Source of the DNA: Erpobdella octoculata
Lineage: Eukaryota; Annelida; Clitellata; Hirudinida; Erpobdellidae
Assembly (NCBI GenBank): GCA_963978895.1
Contig: OZ022238.1
Location: forward strand, 27,605,117-27,669,116
DNA length: 64,000 nucleotides
Direction of reading: 5' to 3'
The position numbers and the translations under genes were made by a program. The notes under the pieces are model-generated. The model did not search any database and was not told the DNA's origin. It saw only the letters and a list, made by a program, of their open reading frames with translations. Below are positions 26,701 through 36,056 of the stretch, one piece after another (position 1 is the stretch's first letter; each line of letters opens with the position of its first letter).

Positions 26701-28443
26701 TTGTCGATATATTTGAACTCCGATTTTATATTTTTATAAAAATATTTTGTTCAATTCAATTAAAAAAATTATATTTTTTATGCGACTGCCTATATTATTA
26801 TAACATTTCAACATAAACACATCCAAACCTTTTCAAATTGCATCTTTTTATAGCTTATCTTTGAAGATCGGACAACTGAACTTTCTAACACAGTCAGTGA
26901 CTCATCTATACATGATTCCAATTCATGTATATTTTTATTAGTTCGTTTGGTATTCTTTTTTACAGTTGAAGTTTTTATTTTAACTTGTGAATTGTTCTGC
27001 TCCTTTTGTTTGTCGTGGCATTAAAATTAATCATGTTAATTCAAGCTTATAAATACAAATGCAATTTTTTAGCAAATATAAAAATAATTAAAAAAATTAC
27101 AATTAAATAGAAACTAATGAAATAATTCAGTAAAACCAAAATACACTAAAACACACACAAACCTCTTGATAAAGTTGCTTCTTTTTATACTTTCTTTTTG
27201 AAGATTTCTCAACCATACTTTCCAACATGGTCAGTGACCCATCAAGACCTGATTCCAATTCAGATGATTTTTTATTCAGCTGTTTCATTTTCTTTTTAGA
27301 TGTTGAAGTTCTTTTCTTAACTTTTACATAGTTCAGATCTTCTTGAATCTCATTTCCAGGCTATGAACATGAAAGACAAGTAACATAAGGATTATTACAG
27401 AACTTTAGCTATAATGCAAAAAAGAAAACCCCAATCTTAAATTACTGCACAAAAATAACTAAATATGGATTATTAAACAATCAATCATCCACATTTATAT
27501 AGTATTTTTTAATGAAGCTCAAGCATGCTCTGCCGCAAAGCAATGATACACATATCAGTTTTAAATTATAACCAGTAGGATTCTGCATCCCCTTATTTTT
27601 TTTTGTTGAAACGATACAATACGATACGAATTCTGAAATTTGCCTCCAATAAAACGATACGATACGAGACGCCTCGACCATAACGAGACAAATCCGATAC
27701 GATATCTCGACTGAAATCTCAACTCTGGACATTTTGTCTCGAATAAAACGAGATAACATAGAATGATGAACTATACGCGACAGACAATATTAATAATTAT
27801 ATTAAAGGAATTCATTGAAAAAAATTATTTTTTAAAACTTGAAATAAGTTTCATTTGTTTAGTTTCGGTACATCTATTTGTCTAAATTTAGACTTTAAAT
27901 GATGACAAACGCGAGAAAGTACCTGTATGCAAGAATTAAGAAAGTGAAGAAAATCCAGCGGGTTTATTTATAGGCGATGGCGAATCCGGTTGGCAAGAAA
28001 GAAGCTGAGAAAGTTTCGAATTTCAGCTGCAGACGACATGCACACTACAGGTGACACACACATACTCACATACAACCAAGAATAAAATCAAGATCATAAA
28101 GATATATCTTAGACGGGCTACTATTACGGTCAATTATGGATATCGAAACACTAAAATAATCATTCCAATTCTATATAAAAAATTTGACAAAATAAGTTTA
28201 TCAAACAGACTAAACCAAAACATAAACATAGAATGATATTAATAATAGTCATCGATGTCAGCGAGTACGATTGCCTCGCCAACCGTTGATGCCGGTTCGC
28301 ATATTTCTAAATGAATGTATGCAGAGGTCAACTAGCAGCCTAAGAGGGGCGTGGCTTAACCTCTGCTTTTGATATCTTTGATTACTATTCTCAATGTGGC
28401 ACTAAAAAAGCTAGATAACAGAGACGAGCTAGTTTTCTATATG

Positions 28444-28525
<82 letters not shown>

Positions 28526-29523
28526 AAATATGTTGCCGGTTCCCAGACTAAAAATAGTAAATAATGGGGCTACAGGCTGTTAGGAAAACCGAATTTAAAG
28601 TTGGGATAATAATAGTTAAATAGTTATAAACTTCTGTCAATAGGTAGATTAATTAATCAATGTTGATGAATCAATTGCAAATATTCACAGTTGTGACAAT
28701 CGTTAATTAAATATGAATAACTTTCGTTTTGAAATCCCGATTTATATCGGGATAACGATTATGGGACACAGATGCTTAATAACCAGTGGCCCCATGCAGA
28801 AAACAGCACATGAGTGCTAATATTGTTTTTGCATAAAGTATGTTATAGACTAGTCGTAGAATTCAAGATATTAAATCTAAAAAAAATAAAAAATTCCAGT
28901 GATAAATTTCTGAATGGAAATATAATATATTATTGGAAGCTGATACAATACACAATATTAATATAAAATTTTCCCACCTCCATACTATGTTTTAATGAAG
29001 AACCATCTGTAACATTCTGGGAATAATTAGCTTCCTTATGCAGCTTAGACTCTACATTATGATTACAAGTTTTCAATTTCTTGGAGGGAGCTAAATTTGC
29101 CTCAGGACTTGCATACCGTTTTAATGATTTCCTTGAATTTGACACATTGCAACCACTCGGTTTGCTAAATTTAGATTTTTTTGATAGTAAGGCAAAGGCT
29201 ACAGAACCAGAGTTCTCTACTTCACTCTCGTCACTTTGAAAACGGCTATAATTAGATCTCGGTGTTCTTTGTGGCGTAATCAAAGACATGTTTACATCAG
29301 TTTCGATTTCAGTAGTAAAAGTACTGGGACTCTTCAGTTTACTGTTAATTGCCATCCGAGATGATATTCTTTGTTTTGGTGTTGAAGTTAGAATGGCCGA
29401 TGGTTCAACCTCTATTTCTATTGCTACAGGACTTTTAATAGTTTTAATACGAGATTTCATCTCTTCACCGACAGAACCTTGATATGACCTTCTCAGACTG
29501 TCCGATCTAAGAATCCGACTCAT
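14938..29523 (-). CDS. GTF3C2: GTF3C2-like WD40 subunit of TFIIIC (TFIIIC110), 20 exons
   Basis: General RNA polymerase III factor: TFIIIC binds internal promoters of tRNA-type genes in the nucleus. Exons, 5' to 3': 28978-29523, 27163-27360, 24553-24747, 23867-24055, 22704-22883, 22107-22284, 21708-21825, 21372-21493, 20643-20835, 20379-20511, 20132-20196, 19325-19446, 19151-19222, 16841-17042, 16545-16676, 16257-16344, 16064-16177, 15414-15569, 15224-15310, 14938-15054. All introns are GT-AG, phases match throughout, sum 3207 nt (1068 aa). Layout: basic Ser-rich 1-182; repeated exons 183-436; Asp/Glu-rich about 440-490; WD40 from about 575 ([84 protein letters not shown], then AIHKVSWNPN near the end). 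The double 'GGPxW' and closing HKV-NPN segment are what I remember of GTF3C2. Human protein about 910 aa; the excess is mostly the repeat array. Start at 29523 is the first Met of exon 1; a 5' noncoding exon is not excluded. Confidence 0.85.
15820..16000. other. Intron of GTF3C2-like gene
   Basis: The stretch between exons 15414-15569 and 16064-16177 holds no recognised element; it is ordinary AT-rich intron. Confidence 0.5.
17401..17612 (+). mobile_element. Helitron 5' fragment in an intron
   Basis: 5' TC then TATATATATAAAAATGAATG, a long (ATGT)n run, 'gctacaccattcatccgatc', and truncation at 'gcgggaact' just before a TA run. This is the same truncation pattern as the copy at 275-467. Confidence 0.7.
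17613..17699. repeat. (TA)n microsatellite
   Basis: Pure TA run separating a plus-strand Helitron 5' piece from a minus-strand Helitron 3' end. Confidence 0.9.
17700..17815 (-). mobile_element. Helitron 3' end, minus orientation
   Basis: CTAG at 17700-17703 followed inward by 'cggggttacctggcgttgct' and 'ggtttttagag', the complement of the family hairpin and AACCTCTAAAAACC motif, then the GC-rich tail. Its 5' end was not found. Confidence 0.65.
17816..18327 (+). mobile_element. Helitron 3' portion
   Basis: Contains the 'ggcccggaaggttttttggc' segment and 'agcaaatctattttacgtttta'. It ends with 'aaaaccccgagcaacccc' and CTAG at 18324-18327. The hairpin is damaged, lacking one arm compared with CCGGGCAACGCCGGG. 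It abuts the next Helitron directly. Confidence 0.6.
18328..18795 (+). mobile_element. Helitron, head-to-tail with its neighbour
   Basis: Starts TATATATATAAAAATGAATG right after the CTAGT of the previous copy. The body contains 'aaatctgaactgctagagcg', then shares about 300 bp with the previous copy (ccaggc, 'gaaggctccaagcaactttt', gagcgggaacgg). It ends CCCCGAGCAACGCCGGGTAA then CTAG at 18792-18795. With its neighbour it forms a two-copy tandem inside the intron between exons 19151-19222 and 16841-17042. Confidence 0.7.
22107..22284 (-). other. GTF3C2: Acidic exon of the GTF3C2-like gene
   Basis: Encodes about 59 residues dominated by Asp and Glu, with runs of six and five Asp; the DNA is GAT-rich. 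Such a run can lengthen or shorten by slippage, so length differences between individuals are plausible. Acceptor CTCAG before GAGAAGG, donor GTTAGT; entry phase 0, exit phase 1. Confidence 0.8.
22990..23084 (+). other. Intron sequence bordering a LINE fragment
   Basis: Sequence just upstream of the clear LINE match; possibly a more decayed part of the same insertion. Confidence 0.35.
23085..23745 (+). mobile_element. RTE-like LINE fragment, internally deleted
   Basis: Plus-strand decayed copy of the LINE at 56600-61605. It gives SYRGIKL, then [29 protein letters not shown] (here [23 protein letters not shown]) and the C-terminal [20 protein letters not shown]. The YADD catalytic stretch and the zinc-binding region are deleted. 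It lies in the intron between exons 23867-24055 and 22704-22883 of the GTF3C2-like gene, in the opposite orientation to the gene. Confidence 0.75.
24888..25320 (-). mobile_element. Pogo/Tigger-like transposon remnant
   Basis: Left end reads CAGTAGAACCTCTCTTATGC, the style of pogo-group termini. A minus-strand frame from Met 25179 gives [20 protein letters not shown] and, after a frameshift, [17 protein letters not shown], the start of a CENP-B-type helix-turn-helix. The rest of the transposase is absent and the right terminus is unclear. Sits in the intron between the dead repeat exon and exon 24553-24747. Confidence 0.6.
25684..26790. mobile_element. 1.1-kb terminal-inverted-repeat element
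   Basis: Termini GGCAGTCGCA at 25684 and its complement ending at 26790, flanked by TATA on both sides (25680-25683 and 26791-26794), so a TA or TATA duplication. The interior has no convincing coding sequence. The TA duplication would suit a Tc1/mariner-type mobiliser, but no transposase is seen, so the class is inferred. Intronic in the GTF3C2-like gene. Confidence 0.6.
26829..27020 (-). pseudogene. Dead copy of the repeated GTF3C2-like exon
   Basis: Still an open 64-codon frame in the right phase ([10 protein letters not shown] at the start, [17 protein letters not shown] later, then a good donor, AAG followed by GTTTGG). The acceptor dinucleotide at 27022-27021 reads AA where the sister exons have AG ('tttaatgc' versus 'ttcagtgt'). 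Unless a cryptic acceptor is used, it is skipped. Skipping keeps the frame because its length is 192. Confidence 0.75.
27572..27905 (-). mobile_element. hAT-like terminal segment (CGATACGATACGAGAC family)
   Basis: About 330 bp shared with 50517-50875. It begins CAGTAGGATTCTGCATCCCC, then has repeated cgatacgatacgagacgcct and 'tcgaataaaacgagataaca' motifs, and ends with 'catttgtttagtttcggtac'. At 50.5 kb the same sequence adjoins a hAT transposase, which suggests this is the terminal part of that family. Located in intron 1 of the GTF3C2-like gene. Confidence 0.55.
27906..28445. other. Intron 1 of GTF3C2-like gene, unassigned part
   Basis: No element end or exon could be supported. It includes a slightly GC-richer stretch near 27950-28060. 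Confidence 0.4.
28446..28526. repeat. (TA)n microsatellite
   Basis: Pure TA run in intron 1 of the GTF3C2-like gene. Confidence 0.9.
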
Positions 29524-29959
29524 GTTTTGTTAATGATTGTCAATTATTATTGGCACAAAATGCTCGATTTTAACTTTTATGTGTATTCAGAATTTAGCGT
29601 TTGTAACTGAGCCAGTCTTAAGCGATAAAACAACCATCACAACAACAACTTTATAACATAGAAAACTTAGTATTATAAATCATAAATAAAATCTATTAAC
29701 AATAATAATAATAGTTTTGTAATACCATGAAATAATAATTATAAATAAATAAATAATTTACGTTTTTAAAAAAGTACTAATAAATAATTCGATACATCTA
29801 AAGGATCTGATGCTATAACTATAAATTATGGAGCATCGTAGATTGATTGTAATTATAATCAATCATTGAATAATTAATCAATGTTATTTTATTATATAGA
29901 ACTTTCCTATAAAGCTCGGTGGCGCTGATCTCAATAAATCAGTCAAGCAGTTCAAGATA
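29524..29959. promoter_or_regulatory. Upstream region of the GTF3C2-like gene
   Basis: The sequence upstream of the first Met must hold the 5' untranslated region and probably the promoter. It is AT-rich and I can name no specific element, so this is a positional inference only. Confidence 0.3.
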
Positions 29960-30175
29960 GTCGTTTCAGAACTGGAGTGTGTGTGAAAGCACCAAAACAT
30001 TTCTGATGAAGTTGCTTGCCGCACTTGGCTCACATGTACAGAGTGTTTTTGCCACAATTTTCTAGCATGTAGTGACCTTCTGTTGTCACCTTTTTCCGAT
30101 TATGACCTTGGCCATCATAACTAATGTCTGGTAAAACATTTCTTGATGCAACCACCCGGCAGTTGCTGAATCTTC
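29960..30175 (-). pseudogene. PiggyBac-like transposase C-terminal fragment
   Basis: A minus-strand reading (about 30150 to 29985) gives 'THYMLENCGKNTLYM', a stop, then 'AKCGKQLHQKCFGAF'. This fits the Cys-rich ring/ribbon (CxxC...LHxxCFxxF) at the end of piggyBac transposases. The stop, TGA, may derive from a Cys codon. No termini were found. Confidence 0.45.
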
Positions 30176-30525
30176 TCTATCAATTTGTTCAACCATCTAT
30201 GAATTCATTTCATTGGTATAAAACAATTTAAACAACTCATAGGGTTTTTTTTCAAACAAAGCACTATTATATACTTGCTACAATTTCGATAACATGGGCA
30301 ATTAGTTGAACCGTGAACCGCTAATACTTAAGTATAGCGCTCCGCCGAATGCTATAGATATCATAAACATCTGTATATTTTCTATAGATAATATAATATT
30401 TTTTCTCTTCAAAAGTAAAAAAGCTTTTATTTAAACCAGCAAAAAATGGTGGGGGAGGGCTCAAGTTTGAAAAAGAGAAGAAAGCCTGCAGTAAGCGAAA
30501 ATTTTTTGAAACTGTTCAAATCAAA

Positions 30526-31842
30526 ACTCACTCACTCACTCACTCACTCACTCACTCACTCACTCACTCACTCACTCACTCACTCACTCACTCACTCACT
30601 CACTCACTCACTCACTCACTCACTCACTCACTCACTCACTCACTCACTCACTCACTCACTCACTCACTCACTCACTCACTCACTCACTCACTCACTCACT
30701 CACTCACTCACTCACTCACTCACTCACTCACTCACTCACTCACTCACTCACTCACTCACTCACTCACTCACTCACTCACTCACTCACTCACTCACTCACT
30801 CACTCACTCACTCACTCACTCACTCACTCACTCACTCACTCACTCACTCACTCACTCACTCACTCACTCACTCACTCACTCACTCACTCACTCACTCACT
30901 CACTCACTCACTCACTCACTCACTCACTCACTCACTCACTCACTCACTCACTCACTCACTCACTCACTCACTCACTCACTCACTCACTCACTCACTCACT
31001 CACTCACTCACTCACTCACTCACTCACTCACTCACTCACTCACTCACTCACTCACTCACTCACTCACTCACTCACTCACTCACTCACTCACTCACTCACT
31101 CACTCACTCACTCACTCACTCACTCACTCACTCACTCACTCACTCACTCACTCACTCACTCACTCACTCACTCACTCACTCACTCACTCACTCACTCACT
31201 CACTCACTCACTCACTCACTCACTCACTCACTCACTCACTCACTCACTCACTCACTCACTCACTCACTCACTCACTCACTCACTCACTCACTCACTCACT
31301 CACTCACTCACTCACTCACTCACTCACTCACTCACTCACTCACTCACTCACTCACTCACTCACTCACTCACTCACTCACTCACTCACTCACTCACTCACT
31401 CACTCACTCACTCACTCACTCACTCACTCACTCACTCACTCACTCACTCACTCACTCACTCACTCACTCACTCACTCACTCACTCACTCACTCACTCACT
31501 CACTCACTCACTCACTCACTCACTCACTCACTCACTCACTCACTCACTCACTCACTCACTCACTCACTCACTCACTCACTCACTCACTCACTCACTCACT
31601 CACTCACTCACTCACTCACTCACTCACTCACTCACTCACTCACTCACTCACTCACTCACTCACTCACTCACTCACTCACTCACTCACTCACTCACTCACT
31701 CACTCACTCACTCACTCACTCACTCACTCACTCACTCACTCACTCACTCACTCACTCACTCACTCACTCACTCACTCACTCACTCACTCACTCACTCACT
31801 CACTCACTCACTCACTCACTCACTCACTCACTCACTCACTCA
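30526..31842. repeat. Pure (ACTC)n tetranucleotide array, 1317 bp
   Basis: About 329 consecutive ACTC units with no interruption visible, giving a Leu-Thr-His-Ser frame on one strand that should not be read as a gene. The real length in the organism may differ because assemblies often mis-size such arrays. Confidence 0.97.
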
Positions 31843-31858
31843 CGCTTACGTAATTAGT

Positions 31859-32044
31859 CGTATAGACCATGGACGTCTATATAATAGCATCTGGACAATC
31901 AGCCAAATCCTTATGAGCTGTTGTGTTGTACCCAGTTGGTCCCATATCTATTTAGCTTTTCGTGTTTGAGTTGTTCCGTCTGCGTTTGGATTTATAGTTA
32001 TAAAGCATGTACTGATACTATTATATAGACGTCCATGTATAGAC
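31859..32044. repeat. Inverted-repeat unit (possible MITE), about 186 bp
   Basis: Arms at 31859-31887 and 32018-32044 are near-perfect reverse complements (core GACGTCTATATAATAG and its complement), enclosing about 130 bp. Each arm also contains an internal partial palindrome around GGACGTC. No clear target duplication. Confidence 0.55.
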
Positions 32045-32102
32045 GATAACGATGTGCACGAAAGAATTTATTGGGCACAGGCGTGTAATAAAAGTCATGC
32101 AA

Positions 32103-33582
32103 TCTATATATATAAAAGAACATGTCCTGACTGACTGACTGACTGACTAACTGACTGACTGACTGATAATTAACGCCGAGCACAAACGCCTCATCCTAAG
32201 AACGTGAAATTTGGAACTTATATTACTTTTATTTCGTAGGCATCCTCTAAGAAAGGATTTTTGAAAATTTTGCTCCTTAGGGGAAGAAACTGGAAAACAA
32301 ACTTTTTTCTAAAACAATGTATATCTCGAAAACCAAAAATGAGGAGATATTGAAATTTGGTATATGGATTCTTCTTGAAAAATACAAAGATAGGTGTTAC
32401 ACCATTTTTTGAAAATTCGGTTTCCCAGACCTCAAATGTGGGTTGGAAAATTGGGTTATTTGGTTTTTAAAGTAGCTGCTACTCAAAAACTGTGAATGCT
32501 ACAGGAGAAAAAATTAGTATTTAGTTTTTACTCCAAAAATAATGAAATACGTGTTTTAGCATTTTTTGAAAATTTGGTTTCCAGGACTTTAAATGTGGGG
32601 TGGAAAATAGGGTTATTTGTTTTTTAAAGTAACTGCTACTCAAAAACTGTAAATATCACAGATGTAAAAATTAGTATTTAGCTTCTATTCTAAAAATAAA
32701 AATATACGTGTTATACCATTTTTTTAAAATTTGGTTTCCAGGACCTTAAATGTGGGGTGAAAAATAAGGTTATTTGGTTGTTAATGTAATCTACTCGAAA
32801 GCTGTAGATGCTACAGGAGTAAAAATTAGTATTTGGTTTATCCTCCAGAAATAATTATATACGTGTTTTACCATTTTTTGAAAATTTGGTTTCCAGGACT
32901 TCAAATATGGGGTGGAAAATAGGGTTACTTGGTTTTTAAAGTAACTGCTACTCAAAAACTGTAAATGCTAAAAAAGTAAAATTAGTATTTAGTTTCTACT
33001 CTAAAAATTATGATATACGTGTTTCACTAATTTTTGAAAATTTGGTTTCCAGGACCTCAAATGTGAAGTGGAAAAAGGGTTATTTGATTTTAAAATAACT
33101 GATACTCAAAAACTGTAAGTGCTACAGATGTGAAAATTAGTATTTTGAGGTTTTGTGCCGGTTAAAACTAGATGAGTTCAGTTTATCACCGGACGGACGG
33201 GCCAAGCCGTTATTTTAGGGTCTTCATACGGCCCTGCCCATACCTTAAATCAAGGTGGGACGGGCCGAGATTTTTAACCAAGTATATAGACATTTTAGTA
33301 ATTTTAGGGTGTTCAAACGGGCCGGGCTAAACCTGAAGTCAAGGTGGAACGGGCCGAAGTTTTTCATCAAGTATAAAGAACTTCTAGGCCTGTAAAAACG
33401 GGCCGGGCACATATTAGACGGGCCGTGCCGGGCCAAGAATTTCGGTTTTTGAAACGGGCTGGGCCAAGTTGTCGACGGGCCGAGCCAAGACCTAAAATAT
33501 TGATTCGTGCAGTACTCTACTATGTATGCACGGTTCAAATTCTCTAATTTCATGCGAGCGAAGCCGCTACGGGCACTGCTAG
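32103..33582 (+). mobile_element. Helitron with tandem internal modules and GGGCCGGGC-rich tail
   Basis: 5' TC (32103-32104) then TATATATATAAAAGAACATG and a CTGA repeat. Five imperfect modules of about 153-157 bp follow (32400-33150, each with TTGGTTTCCAGGACYT and 'gctactcaaaaactgt'), then a GC-rich section with repeated gggccgggc (33170-33500). The 3' end is 'gagcgaagccgctacgggca' then CTGCTAG (CTAG 33579-33582) followed by T. Non-autonomous: no helicase or Rep coding seen. Confidence 0.75.
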
Positions 33583-33599
33583 TTGTACCTATATACACT

Positions 33600-34036
33600 C
33601 TCAGTCCTAAAGATCAAAAGAAGTGGCGCTGCAATCTAAAAATATTATATAATGAGATTTAAAAAAATCACAGAAGCAAGGACCACTTCTCAAAGATGGC
33701 CGTCAATTCACAAGAAATGTCGTGTATACTGAAATTCTCTAATAACTAATTATTGCACTCTTTAATTTTCACATCCTTTGAATTTATATGAAATACTTTA
33801 GTAAATTGAAAATTTAAACACAATAGAAAATTTCATTAAATTTACTTATATATATATATATACACACGAAAAAAATGTTTATGGTTATCAAATGTCATTT
33901 TGGTTTTGTTGACTATTTTTTATAAAATGTATCCAAAGTACATCGTAATTTTAAAACATCCGTCCCTGGGATGCAATCTAAAAATAATTTTAAATGAGAT
34001 TTTTAAAAATCCGTCATTTTTGACGGGCTATCTCTA
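33600..34036 (+). mobile_element. Helitron-like element with perfect 3' hairpin
   Basis: The 3' end has the stem CCGTCA-TTTT-TGACGG followed by GCTATCTCTAG (CTAG 34033-34036), a classical Helitron terminus. The 5' boundary is uncertain; it lies just after the preceding Helitron. The interior repeats 'gcaatctaaaaatatt' and 'gcaatctaaaaataat' near both ends. Confidence 0.55.
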
Positions 34037-34245
34037 GTAAAAAAATAAAGGTAGAACAGATTATTACTATCATGAGCAGTGGCGTGACCAGAATTTTTTT
34101 CGTGGGGGGGGGCACGGGGGGGAGAGAAACTGATTAGTAAGGAGTTTTCTGAAAAATTTACGACCCAAAAAAGTCAAGGGTTAACAACAGTTTCAGTGAT
34201 AATTAGTAGCAACATACCATACAACATTTAAATCGAAACAGTTTA

Positions 34246-34443
34246 TTACATTATCAAATTCAGCCGACGTTTTTTCTGCAAAAAAATGTCGATGACGGCT
34301 TCTTCATTAATGTGAAGGTCGCGATTGATGGTCATCTGGACAAGCCCATTCAGTTTTGTCTGGCCTATTGTGATGCGTAGATAAGATTTGAGTCTGCGCA
34401 AAGTTGAGAAGAATCTCTCGGATGTCGCAAATAAAAGGGGCAA
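34246..34443 (-). pseudogene. hAT transposase dimerisation-domain remnant
   Basis: Reads MPLLFATSERFFSTLRRLKS, then the usual 'LNGLVQMTINRDLHI' ending. Homology continues upstream past this Met (LLKLFITLPLL) until the in-frame stop mentioned for the whole element, so the Met is internal. Confidence 0.75.
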
Positions 34444-34645
34444 CGTGATGAAGAGTTTTAGCAGCGTATTTAGCTGCGGATATATGGAATCCTCACAATG
34501 TTGCAGAACATCAACTGCGGTATGTGGCCGCTCTGCTAATGGGACATTCGACTATTTGGCTTTCCAGCAGAAATATTCACCACGAACAGCAGATGTGTGA
34601 CCAAGGTCACAGGCGTAGTACTTGAGTGTCTCCTCTAGGTCAATG

Positions 34646-35666
34646 AAGGATCTGTGATCAATAAATCTTGGAAGCAGATAAATCTGAATGCAGACTCGCT
34701 CATTTGGGACAAATCGGTCGGGTCGGGTCTAAAACATTGTTTAGAAACTGATGACAAGTTTTATGGGTAACACATGAATGGATGTTTAGTAAGTATTAGT
34801 AACTTAAAATGAGAAAGTAAACTAAATAGTACATTTTATTATAATGTGGTTTGATCTTTGTCAAAACAAATATTTAAATCCAATTTTATTTTATTGATTT
34901 CTTGGCATTTGATACAGATTCACAAGTTTTTATCAAAAATAAAATAAGTAAGTTATTGTATTGTGGACTATAACGGTTGTCTTAATCAATAATTAAATTT
35001 GGACAATGTGATTCAGTGCTGTCATCCCAGTGGTGTGGCATGCATGCATCAAAAATCAAGATTGTGGATAACAACAAGCATACTGTTATTTGACAAAATT
35101 GCCTGTGGAAATGGTTAATTTTGTTATTACGAGCAACATATTGCAACTCTTAAAAAATCTAAAATTAAATAATAGGATATCCAAAATTGGATGCCATTTT
35201 TTTGTCAAATGCTACAAAATGCTTTGGCGAATCTCCTTATCGCGAAGGGCTTCGCACCTGTGGCGCTCGCGGTCAGGCTTCTTCGGTGCCTTCGTTCGTC
35301 AGTAGCCCCCCTACTAATTTTCATAGCCCCACCACTCACTAAATCCTGCCTACGGGCCTGCTTGAATGTCATAAACAAATTGAGAATTTATATTCTAGCT
35401 TCTAACATCTCCCCATGGGGAATTCAAATGTTCCTCATTGTTATAATGGGCATAGTGGTTGATTGATCAATTTCTTGTGGAATCGATACACAGGACAAGC
35501 CAACATCATCTTCATCTAACCATTCTGCGCTTAATATCTCTCCATGCGCAATAATGGCCATCAGTTCTTTGAAGGAAGGATCTGTGATCAATAAATCTTG
35601 GAAGCAGATAAATCTGAATGCAGACTCGCTCATTTGGGACAAATCGGTCGGGTCGGGTCTAAAACA
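34646..35666. repeat. 91-bp direct repeats bracketing an inserted segment
   Basis: 34646-34736 and 35576-35666 are identical as far as I can read (start AAGGATCTGTGATCAATAAA, end GGTCTAAAACA). Between them lies the segment that recurs in inverted orientation at 40395-41228. Confidence 0.85.
34736..35570 (-). repeat. Inverted duplicate of 40395-41228 (about 835 bp)
   Basis: Near-identical reverse complement of 40395-41228. It includes the end of a hAT element (CAGGCCCGTAGGC terminus near 35355) plus about 210 bp of that element's flank, so it was copied after that hAT had inserted at the 40.6-kb locus. Open frames within it (35424-35642 and 40341-40541) share residues only because of this duplication. 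Confidence 0.88.
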
Positions 35667-35973
35667 AGTGGGTAGGGTTGGGTCACAAAAAAAAACTAAA
35701 ATAGGTCGGGTCAGGTCAGATTTTCGCGGGTCGGGTCTTCAAAATTGGACCCATGGACAACTCTGACCCACACAATGGAGATGTGCAGAGCGCACAAAAT
35801 ATTAGAGAAATAATAGAGAATATAAATCGAGGAAAGGATTGTAAAACAACCCAATACACGGGAACGCGCGTCACTTCACAATGACTAGCGTCAAGTTTTC
35901 GGGGGAGGGGGGGAGGCACGGGCCCTCTGTGCCTCCCCTGGCTGCGCCACTGATTATGACTAATTATGAGTTT

Positions 35974-36056
35974 GACTATCTTCAGTCTGCAGTTTTTTTT
36001 GTATTTTTAATAATTTATTAATAATAGAAAAGAAAGACTGCAAACTGAAGATAGTC
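35974..36056. repeat. Fold-back hairpin
   Basis: 20-bp arms (35974-35993 and 36037-36056) pair with one mismatch around a 43-nt AT-rich loop that can itself pair in part. Confidence 0.5.

Larger units (their letters stand above)
22704..27360 (-). repeat. Tandem array of duplicated exons (5 copies, 4 usable)
   Basis: Five phase 0-0 exons of 198, 192, 195, 189 and 180 bp (27163-27360, 26829-27020, 24553-24747, 23867-24055, 22704-22883) encode versions of one repeat. It opens with CHDKQ or a variant in four copies, has a Lys/Thr/Ser-rich middle (TSxSKKxxKQxNK), then the conserved ELESxLDxSLTxLESxV, and closes with SSKRxYKKxQ and donor GTTTG. Because each exon is a multiple of three with phase 0 borders, copies can be added or skipped without shifting the frame. 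The repeat is not one I recognise from vertebrate GTF3C2. Confidence 0.85.
34077..35952 (-). mobile_element. hAT element interrupted by a copied genomic segment
   Basis: Termini CAGTGGCGTGACCAG (34077) and CAGTGGCGCAGCCAG (35952, read inward). Flanking octamers ATCATGAG and ATTATGAC match at 6 of 8, so the target duplication is weak. A minus-strand transposase tail reads FIDLEETLKYYACDLGHTSA, then a stop where a Trp is expected (WKAK-stop), and continues to the dimerisation motif at 34246-34443. An 835-bp segment (34736-35570), flanked by 91-bp direct repeats, splits the element. Confidence 0.65.

Noticed and set aside
30446..31969. 507-codon frame of Leu-Thr-His-Ser repeats
   Set aside because: Pure (ACTC)n array; the short lead-in (MVGEGSSLKKRRKP...) has no splice or family support.
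35424..35642. A conserved-looking protein segment shared with 40341-40541
   Set aside because: Identity is explained by the 835-bp DNA duplication, not by protein conservation; no family recognised.
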